In this document: positions 51,225 through 60,627 of the stretch, one piece after another
How positions within the stretch are numbered: the first letter of the stretch is position 1
Layout: each line of letters starts with the position of its first letter
Assembly: GCF_016907275.1 (NCBI RefSeq)
Contig: NZ_JAFBBP010000001.1
Span: 2,222,001 to 2,286,000, forward strand
Reading direction: 5' to 3'
DNA length: 64,000 nt
Source: Micromonospora luteifusca
Lineage (GTDB): Bacteria; Actinomycetota; Actinomycetes; Mycobacteriales; Micromonosporaceae
Notes under the pieces: model-generated
Told to the model about the DNA's origin: nothing
The model's database searches: none
Seen by the model: only the letters and a program-made list of their open reading frames with translations
Position numbers and translations under genes: made by a program

Positions 51225-51614
51225 TCACTCAGTGCCGGAGGCATCAGTGGGCTGGGCCGACCGCCGTTCGTAGCCGCAGACGTCGTACAGCCAATAGTCG
51301 AAGTACCTACGTACCGCTTCGCTGTCGCGAGGATCCAGTGCCAGCCAATCACGAGCAGCGCGAGTCATCTCGGCAAAGGCGCGCTCTTCCTCGTCCGGCT
51401 TGAGTTCAACCCAGTCGGTGAGCGCGCCCCACAGGTTGTACATGCTGACTGCGTACTCGCCGATGCTGATCACGTCGATCGTCTCGCCCATGAACTGCAA
51501 GCCGAGATCGTACGGATCGTCCGCGCGAAGGACCTGTTCGGCGAGGTTTCGGACGCGTTCCAGATAGGCCGACCATGCCTCGTCGTCTGAGCTGCTCACC
51601 CGCGGGAGGATCAC
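51225..51614 (-). CDS. Hypothetical acidic protein
   Basis: A 129-residue, mostly helical acidic protein with many Trp and Tyr (WSAYLERVRNLAEQVL, IGEYAVSMYNLWGALTDWVEL, RYFDYWLYDVCGYERR). No signal peptide, membrane segment or known motif is seen, and I do not recognise the family. The start is an ATG with modest upstream purines. It stands alone between the cmtR promoter and ychF; the pattern resembles immunity-like or SMI-type small proteins, but that is only an impression. Confidence 0.6.
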   Translation of the reverse strand: MILPRVSSSDDEAWSAYLERVRNLAEQVLRADDPYDLGLQFMGETIDVISIGEYAVSMYNLWGALTDWVELKPDEEERAFAEMTRAARDWLALDPRDSEAVRRYFDYWLYDVCGYERRSAQPTDASGTE

Positions 51615-51691
51615 ACACGGCCAAGTCCGACTGCAATCCCCGCGGACCCGGCTGCGTTTGCAACCGCCTGAACTGCGGAAACAGGCCGGAT

Positions 51692-52777
<1,086 letters not shown>

Positions 52778-52918
52778 GACCAGCCAGCTTACGCGGGTGC
52801 CGACCGGGCCGGCCCACGCGGCTCCGATTCGACAGTCCGGGCGATCGATCGTCGCTTCCGCCGGGCCGGGGCAGGCATTGCTACTCTCCCGATTCGATGT
52901 CTCGCTGCTGGAGGTGGG

Positions 52919-53485
52919 ATGACCTCGACCTTGCCCGAGCTGTACATCGCCGTCGATGTGGAAGCGGACGGGCCGATCCCCGGGCCGTACAGCATGATCT
53001 CGCTGGGTATGGCCGTGACCGGCCAACCGGAGGAGACCTTCTACACGGAGCTGCGTCCCATCTCCGATGAGTTCGTGCCTGCGGCGCTGGCCGTCTCCGG
53101 CCTGGACCGGGACCGCCTGCTGCGGGAGGCGCCCACCGCGCAGGAGGCGATGTCGGCCGCGGCGGCCTGGGTCAACGGCCTGCGCCGGATCGGCCGCCCG
53201 GTCTTCCTCGCCGCACCCGCCGTCTGGGACGGCATGTTCGTGCACTGGTACTTCGTCCGCTTCGTCGGCCACAGCCCGTTCGGTGCCACCGGCTCTGGTG
53301 TCGATCTCCGCAGCTACTGGATGGGGCTGACCGGCAGCGAATGGGTCCAGACCCGCCAGGGCACGATCAAACAACACCTGGGCCTGCACGACGTGCCGCA
53401 CACGCACCACGCCGGGGAGGACGCCGCCGAGCTGGCGCAGGTCTTCGACGCGGTGCTCCGCCGCCGGTCCGGCGAGCAGGACTGA
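52919..53485 (+). CDS. DEDD-type 3'-5' exonuclease-like protein
   Basis: A 188-residue RNase H-fold exonuclease. Exo I is YIAVDVEADGPIPG (Asp13, Glu15), Exo II region is AAPAVWDGMFVHWYF, and the C-terminal Exo III is HTHHAGEDAAELAQVF with His and Asp. These match the DEDDh arrangement. It is shorter than polymerase epsilon subunits and has no other domain. GGAGGTGGG precedes the ATG. Probably a stand-alone nuclease acting on DNA or RNA ends. Confidence 0.85.
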   Translation: MTSTLPELYIAVDVEADGPIPGPYSMISLGMAVTGQPEETFYTELRPISDEFVPAALAVSGLDRDRLLREAPTAQEAMSAAAAWVNGLRRIGRPVFLAAPAVWDGMFVHWYFVRFVGHSPFGATGSGVDLRSYWMGLTGSEWVQTRQGTIKQHLGLHDVPHTHHAGEDAAELAQVFDAVLRRRSGEQD

Positions 53486-53488
53486 CGG

Positions 53489-54223
53489 TCAGCCGAGCAG
53501 GCGCGGGGCGATGACCGTCTCCTGGACGCTGCCGTCCGCGCTGCGGCTGACCTCGTACGCCGAAGCACCCTCGCGGTCCGCGATCGCCTCGACCAGCCGC
53601 GTGCCCCGGTAGACCAGGCCGACCCCGTCGTCGGTGCAGTGGCTGGTCGGCAGCGTCCCGTTGCCGACCAACTCGTGCATGAGCGGGCGCCGCTCAGCCT
53701 CGCTGTCGTAGTGCACCCCGTTGCCGTAGGGCAGCCAGGCCAAGCCCTCGGTGTAGCCGCGCAGGCGGGGGCCGAAGCTGTCGGTGGCACCGCCGACATG
53801 CCAGCAGATCGAGCCGGCGGAGACGCCGGCCAGCACCACGCCGGCCTGCCAGCACTCGCGCAGGATCTCGTCGAGCCCATGCACCCGCCAAACGGCGACC
53901 AGGTTGGCCACGCTGCCGCCACCGACCCAGACCACGTCCTGAGCGAGCAGGTGGGCGCGGACGTCCTCGACGTTCGGCATCGGGAACAGGGCGAGGTGCG
54001 ACAGCCGGAACCGGGTGTCGGCGAACGCGCCGTAGACCGCCGTCAGCGAGGTGGGCTGGTCCCCGACGGCCTGCCCGAGGTAGCAGATCCGCGGCTGCGG
54101 ACCGGCCTCGGCCAGCTCGGCCGCCAACTCGAAGACCGGGCCGGGGCGCAGGTCGGCGGGGCCGCGGTCGCCCCGGAAGAAGCCCATGCTGGTGGCGAGG
54201 ATCGTCGGTTCGCTGGCAGGCAT
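53489..54223 (-). CDS. Peptidase E (S51 family)
   Basis: A 244-residue S51 peptidase with a class I glutamine-amidotransferase-like fold. The nucleophile motif GVSAGSICW (Ser near 124) and GGGSVANLVAVWRVHGLDEI are typical. The later His/Glu region includes PTSHCTDDGVGLVYRGTRLVE. Family members hydrolyse Asp-X dipeptides. The ATG at 54223 is chosen over upstream alternatives since it begins the conserved part; GGAAGG is upstream. Convergent with the exonuclease, 3 bases apart. Confidence 0.9.
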   Translation of the reverse strand: MPASEPTILATSMGFFRGDRGPADLRPGPVFELAAELAEAGPQPRICYLGQAVGDQPTSLTAVYGAFADTRFRLSHLALFPMPNVEDVRAHLLAQDVVWVGGGSVANLVAVWRVHGLDEILRECWQAGVVLAGVSAGSICWHVGGATDSFGPRLRGYTEGLAWLPYGNGVHYDSEAERRPLMHELVGNGTLPTSHCTDDGVGLVYRGTRLVEAIADREGASAYEVSRSADGSVQETVIAPRLLG

Positions 54224-54325
54224 CGGAGGTGTCCTTCCGTCGGGGCGGTGCGCCGTCCATCCTGCCGCAGCCGGCCGCCTGCCCACGCGGCGGTCGCCTT
54301 GCCGCCCACCGCACTGATCATGAGA

Positions 54326-54832
54326 TCAACCGGACAGGTCCGGCCGCCGCTGGCGGGGCACCTCGACCTCGGGCCGCTGGGCTGCCGAGGGCAACTCGTC
54401 GGCCGGGGCCAGTTGCGCGGACGCTGCGCGGGGCAGGGTGAACCGATCGGCGGCGGCCGGGCCGGCCGAGAACGACTCGCGCAGCATCCAGTGCACCTCG
54501 TCGGCCGTCCAGCCCAGCCCCGGCCGGGCGGCGATCTCGCGAACCAACCGCCGGCCGACCCGGGTGTCGTCGTCGTAGAAGCGCATGCACCAGTGGTGCG
54601 TCCACATCCCGAGCGCCCGCAGGCCCGCGTCGTCGAGTGAGCCCGCCAACCGGCCACAGGCGGTGTCGGAAAACGCCTGCTCCGGGTCGGTCACCCGGTC
54701 CCGTTCGATGGCCCCCACGGCGGCCGGCGCGACGGCCCGCATCCGGCGGTAGAGGGACTGCGCCACCGCGCGGGGCAGCGGCGGGAACGCGCCCTGTGTC
54801 GACGCCGCCGCCCAACCCGCCACGCTCGCCAT
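54326..54832 (-). CDS. Hypothetical protein
   Basis: A 168-residue mainly helical protein with no domain I recognise (FPPLPRAVAQSLYRRMRAVAPAAVGAIERDRV near the start, WTADEVHWMLRESFSAGPAAADRFTLP near residue 130). There is no signal peptide or membrane segment. The ATG at 54832 has AAGGGG upstream at long spacing. The protein-like codon pattern ends at this start; the open frame farther upstream is not convincing. Lies upstream of the peptidase E gene by 102 bases. Confidence 0.6.
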   Translation of the reverse strand: MASVAGWAAASTQGAFPPLPRAVAQSLYRRMRAVAPAAVGAIERDRVTDPEQAFSDTACGRLAGSLDDAGLRALGMWTHHWCMRFYDDDTRVGRRLVREIAARPGLGWTADEVHWMLRESFSAGPAAADRFTLPRAASAQLAPADELPSAAQRPEVEVPRQRRPDLSG

Positions 54833-55155
54833 TTCGCCGCACCCCTTCTTCAGTTGGTGGCCGGACGCTACCCGCCACGACCGACACTTCCGGGTCGAAA
54901 ACACCCGTCGGATCGCGGATAGCGACGATGACCTGGGGCGTCTGTAGATGTGACAAAGAAACGGGGGGTGGTGGGTGGACGAGGACGAACGGAGATCCCG
55001 GTCACCTTCGCCCGGCGCTCCGCATGCCGGCGAGCGCGCCCCGCACCGGCGGACAGGATGCACCGGTCCACCACGTTTGCCGAGGCCGGCAGGTCCGCTC
55101 ATTCTTGGGCCATGACCGAGCACGGACATCCGGTATGCGAGCTGCGGAGGCGGCG
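54833..55155. other. Gene-free region before flavin oxidase gene
   Basis: No credible gene is seen on either strand. Around 54962-54995 the plus strand translates as GGWTRTNGDP, a peptide I know as a recurring sign of spurious short frames in many genomes, possibly reflecting a conserved non-coding element. The rest is GC-rich with no clear hairpin. The flavin oxidase promoter should lie near the right end. Confidence 0.4.
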
Positions 55156-56562
55156 ATGACGACCGCCATGGCCCGGGTGCCCAACTCGCTCACCGGGCAG
55201 ATCGTCACACCCGGTGACCGCCGGTACGCGCAGCTGCGCTCGACGTACACCACGTCGGCGTCGCCGGCCGCCGTCCTGCTGCCGAAGACCACCGCGCAGG
55301 TGATCGACGCGCTGCGCTACGCGCGGGAACAGCGGCTGCCCATTGCCGTCCGCAGCGGCGGGCACGGCTTCTCCGGGGCGTCCTCCAACAACGGCGGCGT
55401 GGTCATCGACCTGTCCATGCTCAACCGGGTGCAGGTGCTCGACGAGCGGGCCGGGCTGGTCCGGGTCGAGGCCGGTGCCCGCTGGGCGAACGTCGCGAAG
55501 GCGCTGGCCCCGTACGACCTGGTGATCAGTTCAGGTGACCACGGCAATGTCGGCGTCGGCGGCCTGGCCACCGGTGGCGGGGTCGGTTGGCTGGTCCGCG
55601 CCCACGGCCTCACCATCGACCGTGTCCGCGCGGTCGAGGTGGTGCTCGCCGACGGAACGCTGGTACGTGCCGATGCGGAGCACGAGCCAGAGTTGTTCTG
55701 GCTGGTCCGCGGTGCCGGAGCCGGCGCGGGGATCGTGGTGGCCTTCGAGATCGAGGCAGCCGAGCAGCGCAACGTCGGCGTGGCGCAGTTGGTCGTCGAG
55801 GCGCACCCCGACGGTCGCACCATCCGGGAGTGGGCCGCTTACCTCTCGCAGGCCCCACGGGAGTTGTCCGCGGCAGCCGTGCTGTACGCGGAGGGCCGCT
55901 CGGCCCTCATGTCCATCACCGCCGTGGTGGCCGCCGAGAGCCTGCGCCGGGCCCGGCCCGCGGTGGAGCCGCTGCTCGCCATCGGAAAGGTGCTCGAACA
56001 CCGGACCGACCTGCTGCCCTACCCAACCCTGGTGCCGACCGCGCACCTGCACCCCAACGTCGGGCAGCAGCGTGGCACGACCACCAACGGTCTGTTCACC
56101 GGGCTGGACGACGCCGTCGCGCGGGCCGTGATGCGAGCGGTGACCGGGCCGGGGCGGGCGGTGATCCAACTCCGTTCGATGGGTGGGGCGGTCAACGACG
56201 TCGCTCCCGACGCGACCGCGTATTCGCATCGCCACCAGGACACGCTTGTCATTGCCTCGGTGTTCCCACCGCAGGGCGGGGCGGCGTTGGACGCCGCCTG
56301 GCGGGCGCCTGGCGCCCGCGCCGACGGCGCGTACGTCAATTTCGAGAGCCGGCCGAACCCGGCCGCGTTCGCCCGGATCTACCCGGGCGAGACCGGGGCC
56401 CGGGTGCGGCGGCTGTGGAAGCGGTACGACCCGGATGGTGTCTTCCGGCCGGCCCTGCTGACCGGCCAGCCCACCCGACCCGGTCAGCAGGGTCGCGTCG
56501 GCCAGTCCAGCCGATCGGGCCAGCCCGGCCGATCCGGTCAGCCTCATCGGCGCCGCCGCTGA
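55156..56562 (+). CDS. FAD-linked oxidase with BBE domain
   Basis: A 468-residue VAO/berberine-bridge-type flavoprotein. The FAD domain includes RSGGHGFSGASSNNGG (the His is the usual covalent flavin site) and GDHGNVGVGGLATGGGVGWLVRAHGL. The BBE-like end contains NFESRPNPAAFARIYPGETGARVRRLWKRYDPDGVFRP. The Cys used for bicovalent attachment in some members is absent (HGNVGVGG). The last about 30 residues are Gln/Arg/Ser repeats outside the family. GGAG precedes the ATG at 55156. Such enzymes oxidise sugars, alcohols or natural-product intermediates; the substrate is unknown. Confidence 0.9.
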   Translation: MTTAMARVPNSLTGQIVTPGDRRYAQLRSTYTTSASPAAVLLPKTTAQVIDALRYAREQRLPIAVRSGGHGFSGASSNNGGVVIDLSMLNRVQVLDERAGLVRVEAGARWANVAKALAPYDLVISSGDHGNVGVGGLATGGGVGWLVRAHGLTIDRVRAVEVVLADGTLVRADAEHEPELFWLVRGAGAGAGIVVAFEIEAAEQRNVGVAQLVVEAHPDGRTIREWAAYLSQAPRELSAAAVLYAEGRSALMSITAVVAAESLRRARPAVEPLLAIGKVLEHRTDLLPYPTLVPTAHLHPNVGQQRGTTTNGLFTGLDDAVARAVMRAVTGPGRAVIQLRSMGGAVNDVAPDATAYSHRHQDTLVIASVFPPQGGAALDAAWRAPGARADGAYVNFESRPNPAAFARIYPGETGARVRRLWKRYDPDGVFRPALLTGQPTRPGQQGRVGQSSRSGQPGRSGQPHRRRR

Positions 56563-56697
56563 CCCCCACGCCCTGCGCCGAGGCCGACCACCGACAGCCC
56601 GACCGGCGGGCCGTTGATGCGGGTCCCGCCCGGCCGGGCACACCGAGGTCCGATTCCCGCCAGCAGGCGGCCCGACCAGCGGGGCATCATCGGTGAC

Positions 56698-58227
56698 ATG
56701 GAGTTGGACTTCGAGCGTTGCTACCGGGCCGTGGACAGCCGCGACCAGCGGTTCGACGGCTGGTTCTACACCGGTGTGACGTCCACCGGCATCTACTGCC
56801 GGCCGTCCTGCCCGGCGATCACACCCAAGCGGCAGAACGTCCGATTCTTTCCGTCGGCCGCCGCCGCGCAGGGCATCGGGCTGCGCGCCTGCCGCCGCTG
56901 CCGGCCGGACGCAGCGCCGGGCTCACCCCTGTGGGACGTCCGCGCGGACGTGGTCGGCCGGGCGATGCGGCTGATCGCCGACGGGGTGGTCGACCGGGAC
57001 GGCGTACCGGGGCTGGCCTCCCGTCTGGGCTACACCGAACGGCACCTGCACCGGATGTTGAGCGCCGAGATGGGCGCCGGCCCGCTCGCGCTGGCCCGGG
57101 CTCAGCGCGCGCAGACCGCCCGGATCCTGATCGAGACGACCGGCCTGCCAATGGCGGAGATCGCGTTCGCCGCGGGCTTCGGCAGTATCCGGCAGTTCAA
57201 CGACACGCTCCGCGAGGTGTACGCGAGCGCACCGTCCGACCTGCGAACGGCCCGGGGCCGCCCGCAGGCGCCGACCGGAGCGGGGACCATCGCGCTCCGG
57301 CTGGCGTACCGCCCGCCGCTGCACGCCCGGGCGCTGCTGGACTTCCTCGCGGTGCGGGCGCTGCCCGGCGTGGACGAGGTTCGCGACGGGACGTACCACC
57401 GGGGTCTGCGGTTGCCACACGGCGCCGGCCAGGTGGCGCTGACCCCGGCGGACGGGCACGTCGCTGCGACGCTGCGCCTGGCCGACCTGCGCGACCTGGC
57501 ACCCGCGGTGGCCCGCTGTCGGCGGCTGCTCGACCTGGACGCGGACCCGGCGGCCATCGACGCCACGCTCGCCGCCGACCCGGCGCTCGCCCCGGCGGTC
57601 GCCGCCGAACCGGGCATCCGGGTCCCCCGCGCGGTAGACGGCTTCGAGATGGCCGTCCGCGCCGTCATCGGCCAACAAGTCTCGGTCACCGCAGCCCAAA
57701 AATCCCTAACCCGCCTCCTGCTGACCCCCATCCCCACCCCCACCCCCACCCCCGACCGCGTCGATCATGAGGTTATTGCCGACGGCGTCGGCGTGTCGCG
57801 ACAACAACCTCATGATCACCAAGGCGACGGAGGGCCGGACGCGGGGGGACTGCGGGGGTTCTTGAGCGCGGAGGACCTGTTGTCGCTGCCGGACTCGGGC
57901 TTCGGGATGCCCGCCGCACGGCGGGAGACCCTGCGGGGGCTGGCACGGGCGGTGGTCGACGGATCAGTGGACCTCGCGGCGGGTGCCCATCGGGAGGACG
58001 CCGTCCGGCGGCTGCTCGCGCTGCCCGGCATCGGCCCGTGGACCGCCAACTACCTGGCCATGCGCATCTTCGGCGACCCGGATGTCCTGCTCAGCACCGA
58101 CCTCGCGGTCCGGCGCGGCGCCGCCGCGCTGGGCCTGCCCGACACCCCGACAACCCTCGACGGGTACGCCGAACGCTGGCGCCCCTGGCGGTCCTACGCC
58201 ACGATCAGACTCTGGAGAGCGGCATGA
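56698..58227 (+). CDS. alkA: Ada N-terminal / AraC / AlkA fusion (adaptive-response glycosylase)
   Basis: A 509-residue fusion. Residues 1-75 form the Ada methylphosphotriester zinc domain (Cys34, Cys38, Cys65, Cys68), 80-185 the AraC-type HTH, and 190-509 an AlkA 3-methyladenine DNA glycosylase. The helix-hairpin-helix LPGIGPWTANYLAMR is near 443 and the catalytic Asp near 468 (STDLAVRRG). Residues about 343-385, between QQVSVTAAQKSLTRLL and FLSAEDLLSLPDSG, are encoded by a C-rich tract plus a family A palindrome and have no family counterpart. The insert keeps the frame. ATG at 56698; overlaps ogt (ATGA). Confidence 0.94.
   Translation: MELDFERCYRAVDSRDQRFDGWFYTGVTSTGIYCRPSCPAITPKRQNVRFFPSAAAAQGIGLRACRRCRPDAAPGSPLWDVRADVVGRAMRLIADGVVDRDGVPGLASRLGYTERHLHRMLSAEMGAGPLALARAQRAQTARILIETTGLPMAEIAFAAGFGSIRQFNDTLREVYASAPSDLRTARGRPQAPTGAGTIALRLAYRPPLHARALLDFLAVRALPGVDEVRDGTYHRGLRLPHGAGQVALTPADGHVAATLRLADLRDLAPAVARCRRLLDLDADPAAIDATLAADPALAPAVAAEPGIRVPRAVDGFEMAVRAVIGQQVSVTAAQKSLTRLLLTPIPTPTPTPDRVDHEVIADGVGVSRQQPHDHQGDGGPDAGGLRGFLSAEDLLSLPDSGFGMPAARRETLRGLARAVVDGSVDLAAGAHREDAVRRLLALPGIGPWTANYLAMRIFGDPDVLLSTDLAVRRGAAALGLPDTPTTLDGYAERWRPWRSYATIRLWRAA
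57763..57817. repeat. Family A palindrome, copy 4, inside the AlkA domain
   Basis: Arms GATCATGAGGTTATTG (57763-57778) and CAACAACCTCATGATC (57802-57817), one mismatch. The loop contains CGTGTCGCG, the reverse complement of the CGACACG loop word in copies 1 and 3. A tract of repeated CCCCCA units (57724-57754) lies left and a G-rich stretch (57837-57860) right, as at the intergenic copies. Translated as residues about 355-373 of the fusion protein. Confidence 0.9.
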
Positions 58228-58733
58228 GCATCGACAGCACTGTGCTGAGCACACCGACCGGCCCGCTCAGCATCCTCGCCGGCCCGGACGGCGACGTTCG
58301 GGCGGCCGGTTTCACCCCGGACCCGGCGGCGCTGCTGCCCCTGGTCCACCCGACCCTGCGGGCTCCGCTGCGACAGCGGGCCGACCTCGGCCCGGTCAGC
58401 GCGGCCGTTCGGTCCTACCTGGACGGTGACCTCAGCGCCATCGACGCGGTGCCGATCCGTCAGCACACCGGCGGAGAGTTCATGGCGCACGCCTGGCAGG
58501 TGCTGCGCGAGGTGCCTGCGGGCACCCCGATCACCTACACCGGGTATGCCGCGCTCGCCGGTCGGCCACCGGCGGTGCGGGCCGCCGCGGCTGCCTGCGC
58601 CCGGAACGCGGCGGCGCTGTTCGTGCCCTGCCACCGGGTACTTCGCACCGACGGCACGCTCGGTGGCTACCGCTGGGGGCTGGACGTGAAAAAGTGGCTT
58701 CTCGGTCATGAGCGGCGCTTGACGGCAAGCTGA
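58224..58733 (+). CDS. ogt: Methylated-DNA-protein cysteine methyltransferase
   Basis: A 169-residue O6-alkylguanine-DNA alkyltransferase that transfers the alkyl group to its own Cys136 in the motif FVPCHRVLRTDG. The arginine-finger/HTH region TPITYTGYAALAGRPPAVRAAAAACARN precedes it. Its ATG overlaps the stop of the Ada-AlkA gene (ATGA), forming an alkylation-repair operon that supplies the alkyltransferase activity missing from the shortened Ada part. Confidence 0.95.
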   Translation: MSIDSTVLSTPTGPLSILAGPDGDVRAAGFTPDPAALLPLVHPTLRAPLRQRADLGPVSAAVRSYLDGDLSAIDAVPIRQHTGGEFMAHAWQVLREVPAGTPITYTGYAALAGRPPAVRAAAAACARNAAALFVPCHRVLRTDGTLGGYRWGLDVKKWLLGHERRLTAS

Positions 58734-58770
58734 CACAATCGTCGCCTTCTATTAACGCTACCGTCTGGTA

Positions 58771-60627
58771 GTGCCTGTGGAGAGCGGCGGCAACCCGGCC
58801 ACGCGGGCCGCCGCGCCCCTCCACCCGTTGCACAACCTCTGGCGGCTCCGTCCCTACCTGCGCCCGTACGCCACCGAGTTCGCCTGGCTGCTCGTCGCGG
58901 GGCTCGCCGGAACGGCGGCCGGGATCGCCGTACCGCTGGTCGTGCAGCGGGTGGTGGACGGGCCGGTGGCCCGACACCAACCGGTCGGGCTGCTCCAGCT
59001 CGGCGGCCTGGCGCTGCTGCTCGGCGTGGTCGAGGCGGTGCTCATCTTCATCCGTCGGTGGGTGCAGTCCTCCTCCGCGGTGGGCATGGAGGCGGCACTA
59101 CGCGCCGACGTCTACGCCCACCTGCAACGGTTGCCGACGAACTTCCACGACCGCTGGCAGTCCGGCCAGTTGCTCTCCCGGATCACCAGTGACCTGTCGG
59201 TGATCCGCCGTTTCCTCTCCTTCGGCGTGTTCTTCCTGGTGCTCAACCTGACCACCTATGTGGTCGTGGTGGTGCTCCTGATCAACCTGCACCCGCTACT
59301 CGGGGTGCTGGTCGCGGCCAGCGCGGTGCCACTGCTGCTGATCAGTCGCCGGTTCGGGCGGCACTACCACGCCGCGTCCCGGCGGATGCAGGATCAGCAG
59401 GGCGACGTGGCAACCCTGGTCGAGGAGACCGCACAGGGCCTGCGCACCATGAAGGCGTACGGCCGGGGGCCCGAACTGGCGGCCCGCTTCGCCGGTGGGG
59501 CCCGGACACTGCACGACACGGGGGTCAGCAAGGCGCGGCTGCTGGCCAGCACCTCGGCGTTGCTCGACCTGGTGCCCAACGTCACCCTGGGCCTGGTGCT
59601 GGTGGCCGGAGCGGCCGCCGCCGCGAAGGGCTCGCTCACCATCGGCGAGCTGGTCGCGTTCGTCAGCCTTCAACTGATGCTCATCTGGCCGGTGCAGTCG
59701 CTGGGTTGGATCATCGCCAACGGCCAGGAGGCCGCCACCGCCGCCGACCGGCTTCAGGAGGTGCTGGACACCCCGCCCCAGATCGTGGACCGGCCCGGCG
59801 CGCTCGCGCTGCCCCGCGACGCGGTCCGCGGCCGGCTCCGCTTCGAGCGCGTCGCGTTCAGCTACCCGGGTGCCACCACACCGGTGCTGCGCGAAATCGA
59901 CCTGATCATCGAACCAGGCGAAACGCTCGCCCTGGTCGGTGCCACCGGGTCCGGCAAGAGCACGCTGCTCTCCCTGGTGCCCCGGCTGAACGACGTGACC
60001 GCCGGCCGGATCACCCTGGACGGGCACGACCTGCGCGAGCTGCGGCTGGCCTCCCTGCGCCGACTGGTCGGGGTGGCGTTCGAGGAGCCCACGCTCTTCT
60101 CCATGTCGGTGCGGGAGAACCTCACCCTGGGACGCCCGGACGCCGGCGACGACGACGTCCGGGCGGCCCTCGCGCTGGCTCAGGCGGACTTCGCGTACGA
60201 GTTGCCGTGGGGACTTGCCACCCGGGTAGGTGAACAGGGGCTGTCCCTCTCCGGCGGGCAACGGCAACGACTCGCGTTGGCGCGGGCCGTGCTCGGCCGA
60301 CCGGCGGTGCTGGTGCTGGACGACCCGCTGTCGGCCCTCGACGTGCACACCGAAGCGCTCGTCGAGGCGGCACTGCGGCGGGTCCTGCGCAACAGCACCG
60401 CGCTGCTGGTGGTGCACCGGCCGTCGACGATCGCTCTGGCCGACCGGGTCGCCCTGCTCCAAGACGGGCGCATCACCGCGATCGGGCGGCACTCCGAGCT
60501 GCTGGCCACCGTGCCGGCGTACCGGGCGTTGCTCGCCGCCGAGCCGCCGACCGGGCACCCACCCGTAGCCGGAGCCGCCGGCCCGAGCCAGTCCCCTTCG
60601 GACGGGTGGGGACTGGTGCACTCGTGA
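58771..60627 (+). CDS. ABC exporter half-transporter with degenerate site
   Basis: A 618-residue type IV ABC half-transporter: six membrane helices in about 25-310 and an ATPase domain from about 350. Walker A is GATGSGKST, the signature LSGGQRQR and the H-loop VVHRPST. After Walker B the catalytic Glu position is Asp (LVLDDPLSALD), as in the degenerate half of TM287/288-type heterodimers. GTG start with no clear Shine-Dalgarno and an AT-rich stretch just upstream, so it may be leaderless. Overlaps the partner gene (GTGA). Confidence 0.92.
   Translation: MPVESGGNPATRAAAPLHPLHNLWRLRPYLRPYATEFAWLLVAGLAGTAAGIAVPLVVQRVVDGPVARHQPVGLLQLGGLALLLGVVEAVLIFIRRWVQSSSAVGMEAALRADVYAHLQRLPTNFHDRWQSGQLLSRITSDLSVIRRFLSFGVFFLVLNLTTYVVVVVLLINLHPLLGVLVAASAVPLLLISRRFGRHYHAASRRMQDQQGDVATLVEETAQGLRTMKAYGRGPELAARFAGGARTLHDTGVSKARLLASTSALLDLVPNVTLGLVLVAGAAAAAKGSLTIGELVAFVSLQLMLIWPVQSLGWIIANGQEAATAADRLQEVLDTPPQIVDRPGALALPRDAVRGRLRFERVAFSYPGATTPVLREIDLIIEPGETLALVGATGSGKSTLLSLVPRLNDVTAGRITLDGHDLRELRLASLRRLVGVAFEEPTLFSMSVRENLTLGRPDAGDDDVRAALALAQADFAYELPWGLATRVGEQGLSLSGGQRQRLALARAVLGRPAVLVLDDPLSALDVHTEALVEAALRRVLRNSTALLVVHRPSTIALADRVALLQDGRITAIGRHSELLATVPAYRALLAAEPPTGHPPVAGAAGPSQSPSDGWGLVHS

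Noticed and set aside
54314..54325. TGATCATGAG as another family A arm
   Set aside because: Only about ten bases match and no second arm or flanking tracts are present.
54637..55155. Upstream in-frame extension of the flavin oxidase
   Set aside because: Low-quality Pro/Arg/Gly sequence before the conserved start; ATG at 55156 has a ribosome site and begins the family sequence.
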